A DNA stretch of 64,000 bases. It comes from JALHST01 sp963798435. GTDB lineage: Bacteria > Bacteroidota > Bacteroidia > Flavobacteriales > Flavobacteriaceae. Both the position numbers and the translations under genes were made by a program. How positions within the stretch are numbered: the first letter of the stretch is position 1; each line of letters opens with the position of its first letter. The stretch spans positions 1 through 64,000 of the forward strand of contig CAWCTF010000004.1 of NCBI GenBank assembly GCA_963798435.1, given 5' to 3'. Positions 54,287-63,900 of the stretch are shown here, one piece after another. The notes beneath the pieces are model-generated. The model was not told where the DNA came from, did not search any database, and was given only the letters and a program-made list of their open reading frames with translations.

Positions 54287-55819
54287 ATGGTTAAAAATGC
54301 CTTTTTGAATTTTTGTTTCTGTTGTATCCTGTGCAGTTCGCCAATAGCTGCCCAGACCTTGACTTCGGTAATTATCGATTCTGCCACCCAAAAACCCCTT
54401 CCCTATGTGACGGTTCAATTGAAAAACAAAGGAATGATAACCAACGAGGAAGGTCGTTTTACTTTTTTGATCGACAAAAACATTCAGCCAACCGATTCGC
54501 TGTTTATCTCATGTATTGGCTATGCCACCATCGCCAAACCCTTGAATCAATTTACGGGCAATAGCATTGTCCTTCGCCCGAAGGCCATTGAACTAGACCC
54601 GGTAATAGTTTCAAACAAATCGTATACCGCTGAAGAAATCATTGATTTGGTGAAAAAAAACCTTCCAAGGAATTACACCCAACAGCTTACCAAAAAACGG
54701 CTGTTTTTTCGAAAATCATCCTTTCAACGCATGTTAAAAACCGATTACACCCTTAAAAAATCGACCATCGAGGCCTTTAATAAAAAATTCCTTGACAGTG
54801 TGATCGCGACCATCCCCAAATCAAATAGCTTTTATACCGAAGTACTGGGAGATCTTTACGGGAACTATGATACCGAAAAACAAAAACTTGCACTCATCAA
54901 GGCTTCCGAACTCTATGATAAGGATATGGAGCTCGACATGAATAAATTGGAAGAAAAATTCAATACCATTATAAAGGAAAACGTTAAGACCGACTCATAT
55001 TTTAAAATCAAATCGGGCCTCTTCGGAACCAAGGTCGATGCCGACGAAATTTTTGGAAAAGAAATCGATTCTGCCGATGTTACCGCAGTAAATAAAGAAT
55101 TGGAACAGGCAAAAAAAAATGAAGCCGAACGAAAAAAGAACTTCGCTTCCTACCGAAGAAGTGCCTTGGGCGATATCTTCAATAGTCTTCCGATACTGGA
55201 AGACTCCGATCTTAACTTTCTTTGGAAGTCAAACCGCTACCATTTTACCCTAAAAGATTTTACGTACATGGGCAAAGATGCCGTATACGTTCTTGAATTT
55301 GAGCCTAAACGTTCTGAAGACTTCAAAGGAACCCTCTATATAAATTCGGATGATTTCGCCATCATCCAGGTTGATTTTGAGAATGTAAAGTCGCTGAAAA
55401 CCTTCAACTTATTGGGAATCTCCTTAAACACCTATTTGTCGAAGGGAAAAATCATATTTTCGAAGGGATCCGATAACACCTATGGCCTTCGCTATTTTGA
55501 ATCTCAAACTGGCAATCGTATGGGCATTAAGCGACCCTTAAAGATCATTGAGAAAAATCGCCATGTAAAGGGGCGCAACAAGCAGAATGAACTCTCTGGA
55601 AACGTAGATCTTGCCTTTACGAACATTGACAAAAATGAAGTCGTGGTGTTTGAATCCGAAAATCTCTCGCCAACAAACTTTGACGCCTTTACTGAAAATA
55701 ATACGGTCCTGCCTACCTATATGCCTTCCTATGACCCCGAATTTTGGAAAGGCTATAATATTATCGAACCGAATGCAGCCATCCGGGAATTTACATCGGT
55801 AAACGCATCCGATAAATAA
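54287..55819 (+). CDS. carboxypeptidase-like regulatory domain outer-membrane protein (DUF5686-like)
   Basis: Exported protein of 510 residues from the ATG at 54287 (MVKNAFLNF); a TTG nine bases upstream is less likely. After a signal peptide (ending PIAAQ) comes a carboxypeptidase-D-like Ig domain with SATQKPLPYVTVQLKNKGMI and TNEEGRFTF, then a long region of lower similarity with RYHFTLKDFTYMGKDAVYVL and LYINSDDFAIIQVDFE, typical of envelope proteins of the DUF5686/CarboxypepD_reg-like type in Bacteroidota. Function unknown. A terminator-like hairpin follows, so it is separate from the sigma-factor operon. Confidence 0.8.
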   Translation: MVKNAFLNFCFCCILCSSPIAAQTLTSVIIDSATQKPLPYVTVQLKNKGMITNEEGRFTFLIDKNIQPTDSLFISCIGYATIAKPLNQFTGNSIVLRPKAIELDPVIVSNKSYTAEEIIDLVKKNLPRNYTQQLTKKRLFFRKSSFQRMLKTDYTLKKSTIEAFNKKFLDSVIATIPKSNSFYTEVLGDLYGNYDTEKQKLALIKASELYDKDMELDMNKLEEKFNTIIKENVKTDSYFKIKSGLFGTKVDADEIFGKEIDSADVTAVNKELEQAKKNEAERKKNFASYRRSALGDIFNSLPILEDSDLNFLWKSNRYHFTLKDFTYMGKDAVYVLEFEPKRSEDFKGTLYINSDDFAIIQVDFENVKSLKTFNLLGISLNTYLSKGKIIFSKGSDNTYGLRYFESQTGNRMGIKRPLKIIEKNRHVKGRNKQNELSGNVDLAFTNIDKNEVVVFESENLSPTNFDAFTENNTVLPTYMPSYDPEFWKGYNIIEPNAAIREFTSVNASDK

Positions 55820-55858
55820 TGTTTTTCCATAATACACGTATGAAAGGTCCAACAAAAG

Positions 55859-55891
55859 AATCGCTTCCAAAACGATGGCGGCGATTTTTTT
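55859..55891 (+). terminator. probable Rho-independent terminator
   Basis: AATCGC and GCGATT arms separated by 16 nt, followed by a run of T residues, 39 nt after the stop of the DUF5686-like gene. Confidence 0.6.
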
Positions 55892-55958
55892 AGTGCTTCA
55901 TGTAACCTTTTGTAATTTCAGGACTATATAATAACGAACACTAACTAAAATAACATTT

Positions 55959-56483
55959 TTGAAAGTGCAGACCGATGAGAAACTGATGGCCGAAGTGGTT
56001 GACGGAAATCTTGATATGCTCAAGATTTTATTCGAAAGGCACCATGCCCACGTCTATAACTTTCTTTTTAAAATGTCTCAGGATAAAATGCTGAGCGAAG
56101 ACATAACACAAGATGTGTTTTACAAATTGATAAAATATAGAAACTCATATAATAACGGAAATTTCCTCTCATGGATTTTCACGATTGCACGAAACAGTCT
56201 GAATACACATTATAGAAGAACACAAAAAACAATGGAAGACCTAGACGACCATGACTACAAACTTACCGATACTTTAGAAGATAACACCGAAGCGTATTCC
56301 CATTTGCAAATGGCCTTGGACCAACTCGAAACTTCAGATAGGGAACTTCTAATTTTAAATCGATTGCAAGAGGTAAAATATGCAGAATTGGCAGAAATCG
56401 TTGGAAGCACGCCAGGCGCCGTAAAGACCAAGGTAAGTAGGGCCCTTCAAAAACTGAAAGTGATCTATTTTAAAACCATATAG
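55959..56483 (+). CDS. ECF-type RNA polymerase sigma factor
   Basis: Alternative sigma factor of 174 residues with region 2 (LFERHHAHVYNFLFKMS, then ITQDVFYKLIKYR and SWIFTIARNSLNTHYRR) and region 4 (QLETSDRELLILNRLQEV, AELAEIVGSTPGAVKTKVSR). The start is probably the TTG at 55959; internal GTG (55965) and ATG (55986) are alternatives, but region 2 begins soon after. It is two bases upstream of the anti-sigma gene and heads an operon with two DUF4097 proteins and a lipoprotein, a typical envelope-stress unit. Confidence 0.94.
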   Translation: MKVQTDEKLMAEVVDGNLDMLKILFERHHAHVYNFLFKMSQDKMLSEDITQDVFYKLIKYRNSYNNGNFLSWIFTIARNSLNTHYRRTQKTMEDLDDHDYKLTDTLEDNTEAYSHLQMALDQLETSDRELLILNRLQEVKYAELAEIVGSTPGAVKTKVSRALQKLKVIYFKTI

Positions 56484-56485
56484 GT

Positions 56486-56686
56486 ATGAAAAAGCAACAT
56501 GTTGGGGATTTACTTATTGAATATCTAGATACCACCTTGACCGATGCACAACGAAAAGAGGTAGACGCCCATGTAAAGGATTGTTCGCGCTGTTCCGAAG
56601 AGTTGGCCCAGTTACAAAAACTATTCAAGGCCTTTGAGAAGGAAGTGCCTGCGATCCCCCTGCTTCTATCAAAACGAATTTCCTGA
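56486..56686 (+). CDS. anti-sigma factor, N-terminal zinc-finger part (frameshifted)
   Basis: The first part of a membrane anti-sigma factor that would bind the ECF sigma encoded two bases upstream. It has the zinc-binding anti-sigma motif H29-x3-C33-x2-C36 (HVKDCSRC) followed by a helix (ELAQLQKLFKAFEKEVPAIP). The frame then runs into a stop at 56684. In the adjacent frame the natural continuation SIKTNFLKQLTDEKH leads to the membrane helix of the next open frame. One missing base in the five-C run at 56656-56660 would restore a single protein of about 265 residues. Confidence 0.82.
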   Translation: MKKQHVGDLLIEYLDTTLTDAQRKEVDAHVKDCSRCSEELAQLQKLFKAFEKEVPAIPLLLSKRIS

Positions 56687-56733
56687 AGCAGCTAACCGAC
56701 GAAAAACATAGGGTTTCTAAAAATACATCACCG

Positions 56734-57282
56734 ATGGTCATGACAAGTATCCCCCGCAAAAACTGGGTAGGTACCTCCCTAAAACTAGCGGCCAGTGTGG
56801 CTTTATTGATCGGAGCATTTCTAATAGGAAAATATCAGGAAGCACAAAAATCGAACTTGGTGGTCACCACCCTGAAGACCGAAGGGAACGAAATACGGGA
56901 GACCGCCATGCTTGCCTTAATGGAGAATAAATCGGCCAGTAGGCGTATACAAGGAGTTAACTTTGTAGTACAATTCGAAAATCCCGACGAAGAAATCGTG
57001 AACGCACTGACCGACAGAATGTTACACGATGAAAATGTCAACGTACGTTCGGCCGCCGTTGATGCGTTGTCAAGGTTCCTGGAATCCGAAGCCGTAAAAA
57101 CGGCATTCATAAGGGCTTTGGGTACCGAAAAAGATCCAAGTATACAGATAGCGGTCCTCCAAAACCTCGTACTCATACAAGAAAAGAAAGCAGTAGGGCC
57201 CATGAAAAAACTCATGGAACAGGAAGACACGCAGCCTTTCGTAAAAAAGGAGATTCATAAGATTCTATCAGGAACCATATAA
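56734..57282 (+). CDS. anti-sigma factor, membrane and HEAT-like part (frameshifted remainder)
   Basis: Second part of the split anti-sigma gene. From the ATG at 56734 it has a basic segment, one membrane helix (LKLAASVALLIGAFLIGKY) and a periplasmic helical domain of HEAT-like repeats (EIVNALTDRMLHDENVNVRS and AAVDALSRFLESEAVKTAFI). Bacteroidota anti-sigma factors with this layout are known. The frame is open upstream to about 56660, in phase with the missing link to the zinc finger. If the frameshift is real, the sigma would lose membrane-coupled inhibition. Followed 20 nt later by a DUF4097 gene. Confidence 0.82.
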   Translation: MVMTSIPRKNWVGTSLKLAASVALLIGAFLIGKYQEAQKSNLVVTTLKTEGNEIRETAMLALMENKSASRRIQGVNFVVQFENPDEEIVNALTDRMLHDENVNVRSAAVDALSRFLESEAVKTAFIRALGTEKDPSIQIAVLQNLVLIQEKKAVGPMKKLMEQEDTQPFVKKEIHKILSGTI

Positions 57283-57301
57283 ACATCAAAAAACAACAAT
57301 C

Positions 57302-58054
57302 ATGAAAAAAATTACACTATTCGCCTTTACCTGTATCCTTGCTTTGAGCATGCATGCGCAGTCTGATTATCGCAAACCATTGACCGGCATCGATTGGGTC
57401 AAAATAGAATCGAATGCTAAAATCACGATAAAAACCCATGACAAGAACGAAATACTGATCAAGGTATCTACGTTAGAGCCGATTCCGGAACGGGCGAAAG
57501 GACTAAAACTAGTAGGTGTGGGGGGCGAGGATAATACCGACGTGGGGTTTAGCGTCGTTCAATCGGGCAATAATCTCGTGGTTCAAAACGTACGAAAGTC
57601 ACAGGAGGCTGAAATTTATCTGCCAAAGTCGCAAAATGTATCGGTTACCAATTCATGGGACGGCGATATTTATATAGAAGGCTTTTCGGGAGAAGTTGAA
57701 GCAAATGCCAATTTGAATGGCGGCCTCACCTTAAAGAACCTTTCGGGGCCCATTACTGCCTATGCCTTGAACGAAAATATAAAGGTCGAATTCGAGGCAA
57801 TCAATCAACAGGCACCTATTGTAATAAGCACCACCAACGGGGATATCGACATAACACTTCCAGGGACAACCCCTGCCAACCTCTTTCTCGATTCGTTAAA
57901 TGGGGATGTATACACCAATTTTGACCTAAGCCGACCCGATAAAAATGGACTTAAATCTATTTCAGGTCGGAATATAAAAGGGTCGATCAACAACGGAGGT
58001 GTCGAAATCAAACTGAAATCGATCAATGGCAATATATATCTAAGAAAAAACTAA
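57302..58054 (+). CDS. DUF4097-type exported beta-repeat protein (1)
   Basis: Exported protein of 250 residues with a signal peptide (MKKITLFAFTCILALSMHAQ) and a repetitive beta-strand domain of the DUF4097 (adhesin-like) family. Repeats such as GDIYIEGFSGEVEANANLNG, NGDIDITLP, NGDVYTNF and NGNIYLRKN show the characteristic NGD/NGN turns of a right-handed beta-helix. Function unknown, probably envelope-located. It is in one operon with the sigma/anti-sigma pair and a second DUF4097 gene 20 nt downstream. Confidence 0.88.
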   Translation: MKKITLFAFTCILALSMHAQSDYRKPLTGIDWVKIESNAKITIKTHDKNEILIKVSTLEPIPERAKGLKLVGVGGEDNTDVGFSVVQSGNNLVVQNVRKSQEAEIYLPKSQNVSVTNSWDGDIYIEGFSGEVEANANLNGGLTLKNLSGPITAYALNENIKVEFEAINQQAPIVISTTNGDIDITLPGTTPANLFLDSLNGDVYTNFDLSRPDKNGLKSISGRNIKGSINNGGVEIKLKSINGNIYLRKN

Positions 58055-58074
58055 TCATCAAAACACGAACCGTC

Positions 58075-58785
58075 ATGAAAAATTTAACAAGTATGCTGCT
58101 CTTAGGCCTTATCAGCCTAACCGCTAACGCACAAAAGACCATTGAAAAAAACATCGATTTCAAAAATCAGTACATTGACATCGCACTAAAATTCGCAGGA
58201 GAGATTGAAGTAAAGACCTGGGACAAGCCATCGATCTATGTAAAGGCTGAAATTATGATGGAGGAGGAAAAGTATTTGAATATGTTCCAAGTGGAAGTAA
58301 CCGAAAGCAGTTCGAAAATTGAAATCGGTGACAATTCAGAGGCCTTATTTAAAAAAATATGGCAAGAGCGCGAAAAAGTAGCTGGCAAAAAACAGCGTTA
58401 TTTTAACATGGGAGACGAATATCAATTCGATTATGTACTCTATGTCCCCAAAAATGCCCAGTTTAAGATCAGCAGCATCAATGGCAGCCTTAAATCAGAG
58501 ATCCTTGAGGGGAACTTTGAGGCCGACCTTATCAATGGGGATATCGAAATAGCCAAATATTCTGGAGATTTGAACTTATCGACGATCAATGGTGAAATAG
58601 ATCTGAAGATCGCCAATTCGAGTTTGACCGCCGAAACCATACATGGAAACATATATGCCGACGAAAAAATGAAATTCAAATCAGATGACCGAATGGTGGG
58701 ACAGCGAATCGAAGGAGGCACCTTAAATGCAACGAATCGCTTAAAATTGAATACCATTAACGGAAATATGTATTTAAGGTTATAA
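58075..58785 (+). CDS. DUF4097-type exported beta-repeat protein (2)
   Basis: Paralogue of the preceding gene, 236 residues, with signal peptide (MLLLGLISLTANAQ). It has the same repeat turns: SINGSLKSEILEGNFEADLI, NGDIEIAKYSGDLNLST, INGEIDLKI, HGNIYADEK and the terminal INGNMYLRL. The two proteins share the closing pattern NGNxYLR. They probably form or cover an envelope structure whose synthesis is raised by the ECF sigma. The next gene begins one base after the stop codon. Confidence 0.87.
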   Translation: MKNLTSMLLLGLISLTANAQKTIEKNIDFKNQYIDIALKFAGEIEVKTWDKPSIYVKAEIMMEEEKYLNMFQVEVTESSSKIEIGDNSEALFKKIWQEREKVAGKKQRYFNMGDEYQFDYVLYVPKNAQFKISSINGSLKSEILEGNFEADLINGDIEIAKYSGDLNLSTINGEIDLKIANSSLTAETIHGNIYADEKMKFKSDDRMVGQRIEGGTLNATNRLKLNTINGNMYLRL

Positions 58786-58786
58786 T

Positions 58787-59272
58787 ATGCGAATTTCAAG
58801 CCTCCTGACCGTCTGTCTAATCTTAGGCTGCTCAGGTCAAAAAGAGGAAGACATACGCCTCGAAATACAGGCCGCGCTTAATCAATGTGTAAAAGCGGTA
58901 AACACCAAAAATATAGCCCTGTATATGCAAGGTATTCCCGAAGATTTTCAAATCAAGGATGAAAATGGAGGGCTAATAACCAAGGAAATGCAACGGAAAT
59001 TCATTCTGAGGGATTGGGCCATTATCGATACTACCTTGTCAAATTCCTATGTCGTTGATAGTTTGAAAATTCGTGGCGATAGCGCGGTCGCCATAACTTC
59101 CCAGGCATGGAAAAGAATTATGTTCAGAAAGGATGGCATCACGACTGATACTGTTTTGACTACCCAAGTGCATCGGGAAGTATGGCGACGTACCAAGAAT
59201 ACATGGCGCTCGTATCGAATTGAGGAATTAGGAGGCACGATATTTCTGAACGGAAAGGAATATATTGAATAA
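58787..59272 (+). CDS. NTF2-like (DUF4440-type) lipoprotein
   Basis: A 161-residue lipoprotein: the signal peptide ends in ILGC with Cys15. The mature part looks like an NTF2/SnoaL-like fold with a long first helix (EIQAALNQCVKAVNTKN) and antiparallel strands (NSYVVDSLKIRGDSAVAITS, LTTQVHREVWRRTKNTWRSY). It starts one base after the second DUF4097 gene and is the last gene of the sigma-factor operon. No active-site residues can be assigned. Confidence 0.75.
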   Translation: MRISSLLTVCLILGCSGQKEEDIRLEIQAALNQCVKAVNTKNIALYMQGIPEDFQIKDENGGLITKEMQRKFILRDWAIIDTTLSNSYVVDSLKIRGDSAVAITSQAWKRIMFRKDGITTDTVLTTQVHREVWRRTKNTWRSYRIEELGGTIFLNGKEYIE

Positions 59273-59292
59273 CGAGCCTAGAAGGCGCAAGC

Positions 59293-59679
59293 TTATATGA
59301 CATTTCGGATAAACCAGTACATCAGGGCCACCCAGCCCGCGACCAAAAAGAGGCCGCCAATCGGGGTAATCGGCCCTAGAAATCGAAGCTTTCTGCCTTT
59401 TGACGTACTCATGACGAGTGCATAGATACTAAAGGAAAATAAAAAGGTACCGACCATAAAACAATAAGCCATACTTTTTTCCAAAGTTGTTTCCAAATTG
59501 AAATTGAAGCCAAGCACCAACAAAAGAATCGCATGATACATCTGGTATTTTACCCCCGTCTCAAAACTTTTTAATTGGTCGTCGCTGAGTGATTTTTTAA
59601 GTGCATGCGCACCAAAAGCGCCAAAGAGTACCGCCAAAAGCCCATAGAAGGCACCCACTACTTGTGTCAAAAGGACCAT
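59293..59679 (-). CDS. DUF423 membrane protein
   Basis: Small inner-membrane protein of 128 residues with four hydrophobic helices. It carries the DUF423 (YgdD-type) signatures GLLAVLFGAFGAHALKKSL near the N-terminus, FETGVKYQMYHAILLL, FMVGTFLFSFSIYAL and PITPIGGLFLVAGWVALM. Its function is not known. It is convergent with the sigma-factor operon. Confidence 0.93.
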   Translation of the reverse strand: MVLLTQVVGAFYGLLAVLFGAFGAHALKKSLSDDQLKSFETGVKYQMYHAILLLVLGFNFNLETTLEKSMAYCFMVGTFLFSFSIYALVMSTSKGRKLRFLGPITPIGGLFLVAGWVALMYWFIRNVI

Positions 59680-59749
59680 ACGTACTATTTTAATGCCAAG
59701 ATAGCCGATTTATACCTCGAGGAGCTCCGAGTGCTTCGAAAAATTGCCC

Positions 59750-60184
59750 CTATTTCTTAAACTCTTCCAACTTTTGGAGAAGAAACCGTTGGGCGTTGGC
59801 TGTTTCGATAGAGTCTTTATAGTTGAAATAAAGCGCTAGCGAATCGTGATATACCAACTTCAGTTTGCTTTGTTCAAAATTGTCAACAAACACATTGACT
59901 TTTTTGTCGGTCAGTGAATCCTTGAACTCCTGATAAATGCCTTTGCCCTGTTCAAAAGCCGAAAAACCATTGAGTCGGATCATTGGTGGAATTTTATCTA
60001 CCATGAGTACACTGTCTAAATCGGAATATGGAATCGATTTGTAATAAAATCCAGATAAGATCTGCAGCCGATCTGGCTTTAAACGTGTCCAATTCTTATA
60101 GTGCGCCAAAAGCGCCAAAAAACAGACAATGACCGTTACAACGGCCAATAGATTCCATAACCAATGCTTTTTTGCCCGTGGCAT
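59750..60184 (-). CDS. hypothetical single-pass membrane protein
   Basis: A 144-residue protein with one N-terminal membrane helix (LWNLLAVVTVIVCFLALLA) and a soluble remainder. The stretch LKPDRLQILSGFYYKSIPYS with the following strand pattern resembles the PH-like domains of small bacterial membrane proteins, but the similarity is too weak to name a family. Encoded upstream of the DUF423 gene in the same direction, 70 nt away. Confidence 0.6.
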   Translation of the reverse strand: MPRAKKHWLWNLLAVVTVIVCFLALLAHYKNWTRLKPDRLQILSGFYYKSIPYSDLDSVLMVDKIPPMIRLNGFSAFEQGKGIYQEFKDSLTDKKVNVFVDNFEQSKLKLVYHDSLALYFNYKDSIETANAQRFLLQKLEEFKK

Positions 60185-60437
60185 ATCCTATTCTCGTTAG
60201 TCAGATTACTTTAATGGGACTAAGGTAATCACAAATTTGGGGTCCGCAGTACATTCCTCGGCGAAAAATAGCACAAGACAATGGGCATTCCCTACTATGA
60301 GAACGGGGTTTTTGACCATTGCATTGTGCTAGGGCCTCAATTTAATTACAGCGGTCCTGATGTTGGGAACGGGCCAGCATAGTAGCCTCTTGGCCTGGAT
60401 GTTTTTAAAACTAGCAAAATCGTATTCAAAAATAACG

Positions 60438-60445
60438 TACCTTTG
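60438..60445 (+). promoter_or_regulatory. -7 promoter box before the metal-efflux genes
   Basis: TACCTTTG, exact TAnnTTTG, 9 nt before the ATG at 60455. It also contains the TTG that opens the longer frame, so that TTG cannot be the start if this promoter is real. Confidence 0.55.
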
Positions 60446-60454
60446 CAACTTCGT

Positions 60455-60856
60455 ATGACAAAACTCGTCGCCCTATTCATTGCTAGCTTGTTGATGATCC
60501 AAAGTCTTAATATTCGTTTCGATGATTTATTAGAACTGGACCAACTGATTGAACATGCTCGATTTCACACCCAGGAATATGGGGATAATTTTTTTGTTTT
60601 TATCTCGAAGCATTACGGGGAATTAAAAGCAGAACATAGCCGGCAACATCAAGAAGAACGGAAAGACCATGAGCGTCTCCCTTTTCAGCACCTAAATCAT
60701 ACCGTTGCACTTTCCGCTTTTATCCTCAATCAATCGAATACCGATACTTCGGATACCGAATTTTCATTGCCCCATAACGCGCCTAACTTTTTTTATTTAG
60801 ACACGTACATGTCCCTTGAAAAGGAAGCCCCTTTTCAACCTCCACGCTTGGCATAG
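60455..60856 (+). CDS. hypothetical exported His-rich protein upstream of czcA
   Basis: A 133-residue protein with an N-terminal signal-like helix (MTKLVALFIASLLMIQSL). The middle is rich in His, Glu and Arg (HSRQHQEERKDHERLPFQHL), a composition that would suit metal binding. I know no named family. The ATG at 60455 is preferred over the TTG at 60443, which lies inside the probable promoter. It precedes the CzcA-type gene by 72 nt in the same direction, so a role with the efflux pump, such as periplasmic metal sensing, is plausible but unproven. Confidence 0.65.
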   Translation: MTKLVALFIASLLMIQSLNIRFDDLLELDQLIEHARFHTQEYGDNFFVFISKHYGELKAEHSRQHQEERKDHERLPFQHLNHTVALSAFILNQSNTDTSDTEFSLPHNAPNFFYLDTYMSLEKEAPFQPPRLA

Positions 60857-60928
60857 CCCCCTTTTGATTTAAATCATTTTTTCGCAAACCTATTTTCGAT
60901 AGTTTGTCAAACCTTTCATTTATGGACT

Positions 60929-63900
60929 ATGCTTTCATATATCATCAATTTTAGTATTCGCAATAAATTTATAATATTGCTTTTTACCGCCTTTATTATC
61001 GGATTCGGACTCTATTCCTTGTCCCAAATTCCGATTGGGGCGGTCCCGGATGTCACCAACAATCAGGTACAAGTCATCACCACCAGCACCAAACTCTCCA
61101 CACAGGACATGGAACAGTTCATTACCTATCCGGTGGAGTTGGAAATGGCGAACCTGCCGGGAGTGCAGGAAATACGTTCGATTTCAAAGTTCGGACTCTC
61201 GGTGGTCACGATTGTATTCGAGGATGCCATGGGCACCTATCTGCCCAGACAACTTATCGCAGAAAAGATACAATCGGCCGCAGAAAAGATCCCAAAGGGT
61301 TTTGGCACCCCGCAAATGGGACCCATTACTACCGGTTTGGGAGAAATTTACCAATATGTACTGGACGTTGAACCAGAATATAGTGGGCAATACAGCGCTA
61401 CAGAACTGCGTACCATTCAAGATTGGGTCGTAAAACGCCAGCTTTCCGGTATTCCAGGAGTGGTAGAGGTAAATACGTGGGGTGGTTTCTTAAAACAATA
61501 TGAAGTCGCCATCAACACCGAAAAATTGAGCGCCTTGAATATTTCAGCCGGGGACGTCTTTAGCGCTCTTGAAATGAACAACAGCATTACCGGTGGCGGT
61601 TATATCGAAAAAGTAGATCAAGCTTACTTTATTCGTGGGGACGGAATGGTATCCTCCTTGGAGGATATCGGCAACATTGTCGTCAAAAATGTTCAGGGCA
61701 ACCCAATCTATATAAAGGATATTTCAAAAGTGGGATATGGTAGTGCCCCCCGTTTTGGAGCCATTACCGGCAATGGGGAAGGTGAAAAGGTCCTGGGCCA
61801 GATTATGATGCTCAAGGACGCTAATTCAAAAAAGGTCATCGACGCGGTAAAAGAACGGGTCGCCACCATTAGCGCCACCTTGCCGAAAGGCGTACACATC
61901 AATCCGTTTTTAGATCGTAGCGAACTCATTGCAAAAACAACCGCGACGGTAACCGAAAACCTCATCCTAGGATGCCTGATAGTTATTTTTGTGGTCGTGC
62001 TTTTATTGGGAAATTTTCGGTCCGGTCTGGTAGTAGCCTCGGTAATTCCCCTTTGTCTCTTGTTTGCATTGTCATTGATGTACCTGTTTGGGGTAGATGC
62101 CAATTTAATGAGCCTTGGTGCGATCGATTTTGGGATTATCATTGATGGGGCCGTAATCATCGTTGAATTCGTAGCCTTCCAGATTACCGCAAAAAAAGGG
62201 GAACTGGCCCACCTTTCAAAGCAGGGGCTACAGGAAGTAAAAGACCGAATCACCGTAACCAGTGCATCGAAAATGATGAATTCTGCCATTTTTGGGCAGT
62301 TGATCATCCTCATTGTCTTTATCCCCATTCTGTCCCTCGGCGGGGTGGAAGGTAAAATGTTCAAGCCCATGGCGATGACCTTCAGTTTTGCGCTTATCGG
62401 TGCCATGCTCTTTTGCTTTACCTATGTCCCCGTGGCCGCGTCAATGTTTATCAGACCGTTAAAGGATTCGAAAAAAAACATCGCGGTGCGTTTGATAAAC
62501 TGGATTGACGCTAAGTATGAGCCTGTTATTCATTGGGCTCTTGAACATAAGAAATGGGTCATGGGAACCGCATTCACCTTGTTGGTTTTCTCTGTGGCAT
62601 TATTTTCCTCCATGGGGGGTGAATTCGTTCCTACCTTGGACGAGGGTAGTTTTGTGATACAACCCGTGCTAAAAACGGGAACTTCCTTGAGCAAAACCGT
62701 AGAAACCACGACGAAGATCGAAAAAATATTGCTACAGAATTTTCCGGAAGTTAAACAAGTGGTCACCCGTATCGGAGCCGCCGAAGTACCCACAGACCCA
62801 ATGTCTATGGAAGAGACCGATGTAATCATAATTCTGGCCCCTAGAAAGGAATGGGTGTCTGCCGAAAGCAAAGACGAACTTGCCGATAAGTTCAAAAAGG
62901 CCCTGGCCATCATCCCAGGAATGGAAGTCGAATTTACGCAACCGATCGAAATGCGATTCAACGAACTAATTACTGGGGTACGCGCCGATATTGCCATAAA
63001 GATCTTCGGCGAGGATTTAGACATCCTAAGTAAAAAAGGGAGTGAAATTCGCGCGTTGATTGCCGATGTGCCCGGCGCAGCCGACATCTCGGTCGAGAAA
63101 ATCGTGGGCTTGCCACAGATGAACGTGGCCTATGATCGGGCGAAAATTGCCCGCTACGGACTCAACATTCAAGACCTCAATGAAATGGTGTCGATGGGGT
63201 TTGCCGGTCGAACGGTCGGCAACGTTTTTGAAGGGGAAAAACGGTTTGATCTTGTAGTTCGGCTCGACGCCACCAACCGAAAGGATATTGACAACCTCAA
63301 ACAACTCTATGTCGATGTCCCCGCGGGCGGGAAGATCCCTTTGACCGAAGTAGCCAATATTACGTATCAAAAAGGGGCCGCAAAGATTTCCCGTGACAAT
63401 ACCCATCGTAGGATCGTGGTAGGCATCAATGTGCGTAACCGGGACCTTCAATCGGTGGTAGATGATGTTCAAAAATTGATTGAAGCTAACATAAAACTGC
63501 CTATAGGCTATACCATTACCTATGGTGGCCAATTTGAAAACCTACAGAGTGCCAAGGCCAGATTATTGGTCGCGGTTCCGATTGCGTTGGTCCTGATCTT
63601 TATCTTGCTATACTTCGCCTTTAATTCGATTAAGGAAGCCCTGATCATCTATTCAGCCATCCCCATGGCGGCCATTGGGGGTATTTTTCTGCTCTATATT
63701 CGCGGCATGCCCTTTAGTATTTCTGCCGGAGTAGGCTTCATCGCGCTCTTCGGTATCGCCGTGCTCAATGGCATTGTGCTTATCGAACATTTTAAGGAAC
63801 TTAAAAACGACCCCTTTGACGATGTGGAAGCACTTATAAAACAAGGGGCCAGGGATCGGCTTCGGGCCGTATTACTAACGGCTTCCGCAGCCGCCCTTGG

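Noticed and set aside
61708..63087. Reverse-strand open frames of 232 and 185 codons (61708-62406, 62530-63087)
   Set aside because: They are antisense to the clearly coding CzcA-type gene and have no protein-family pattern.
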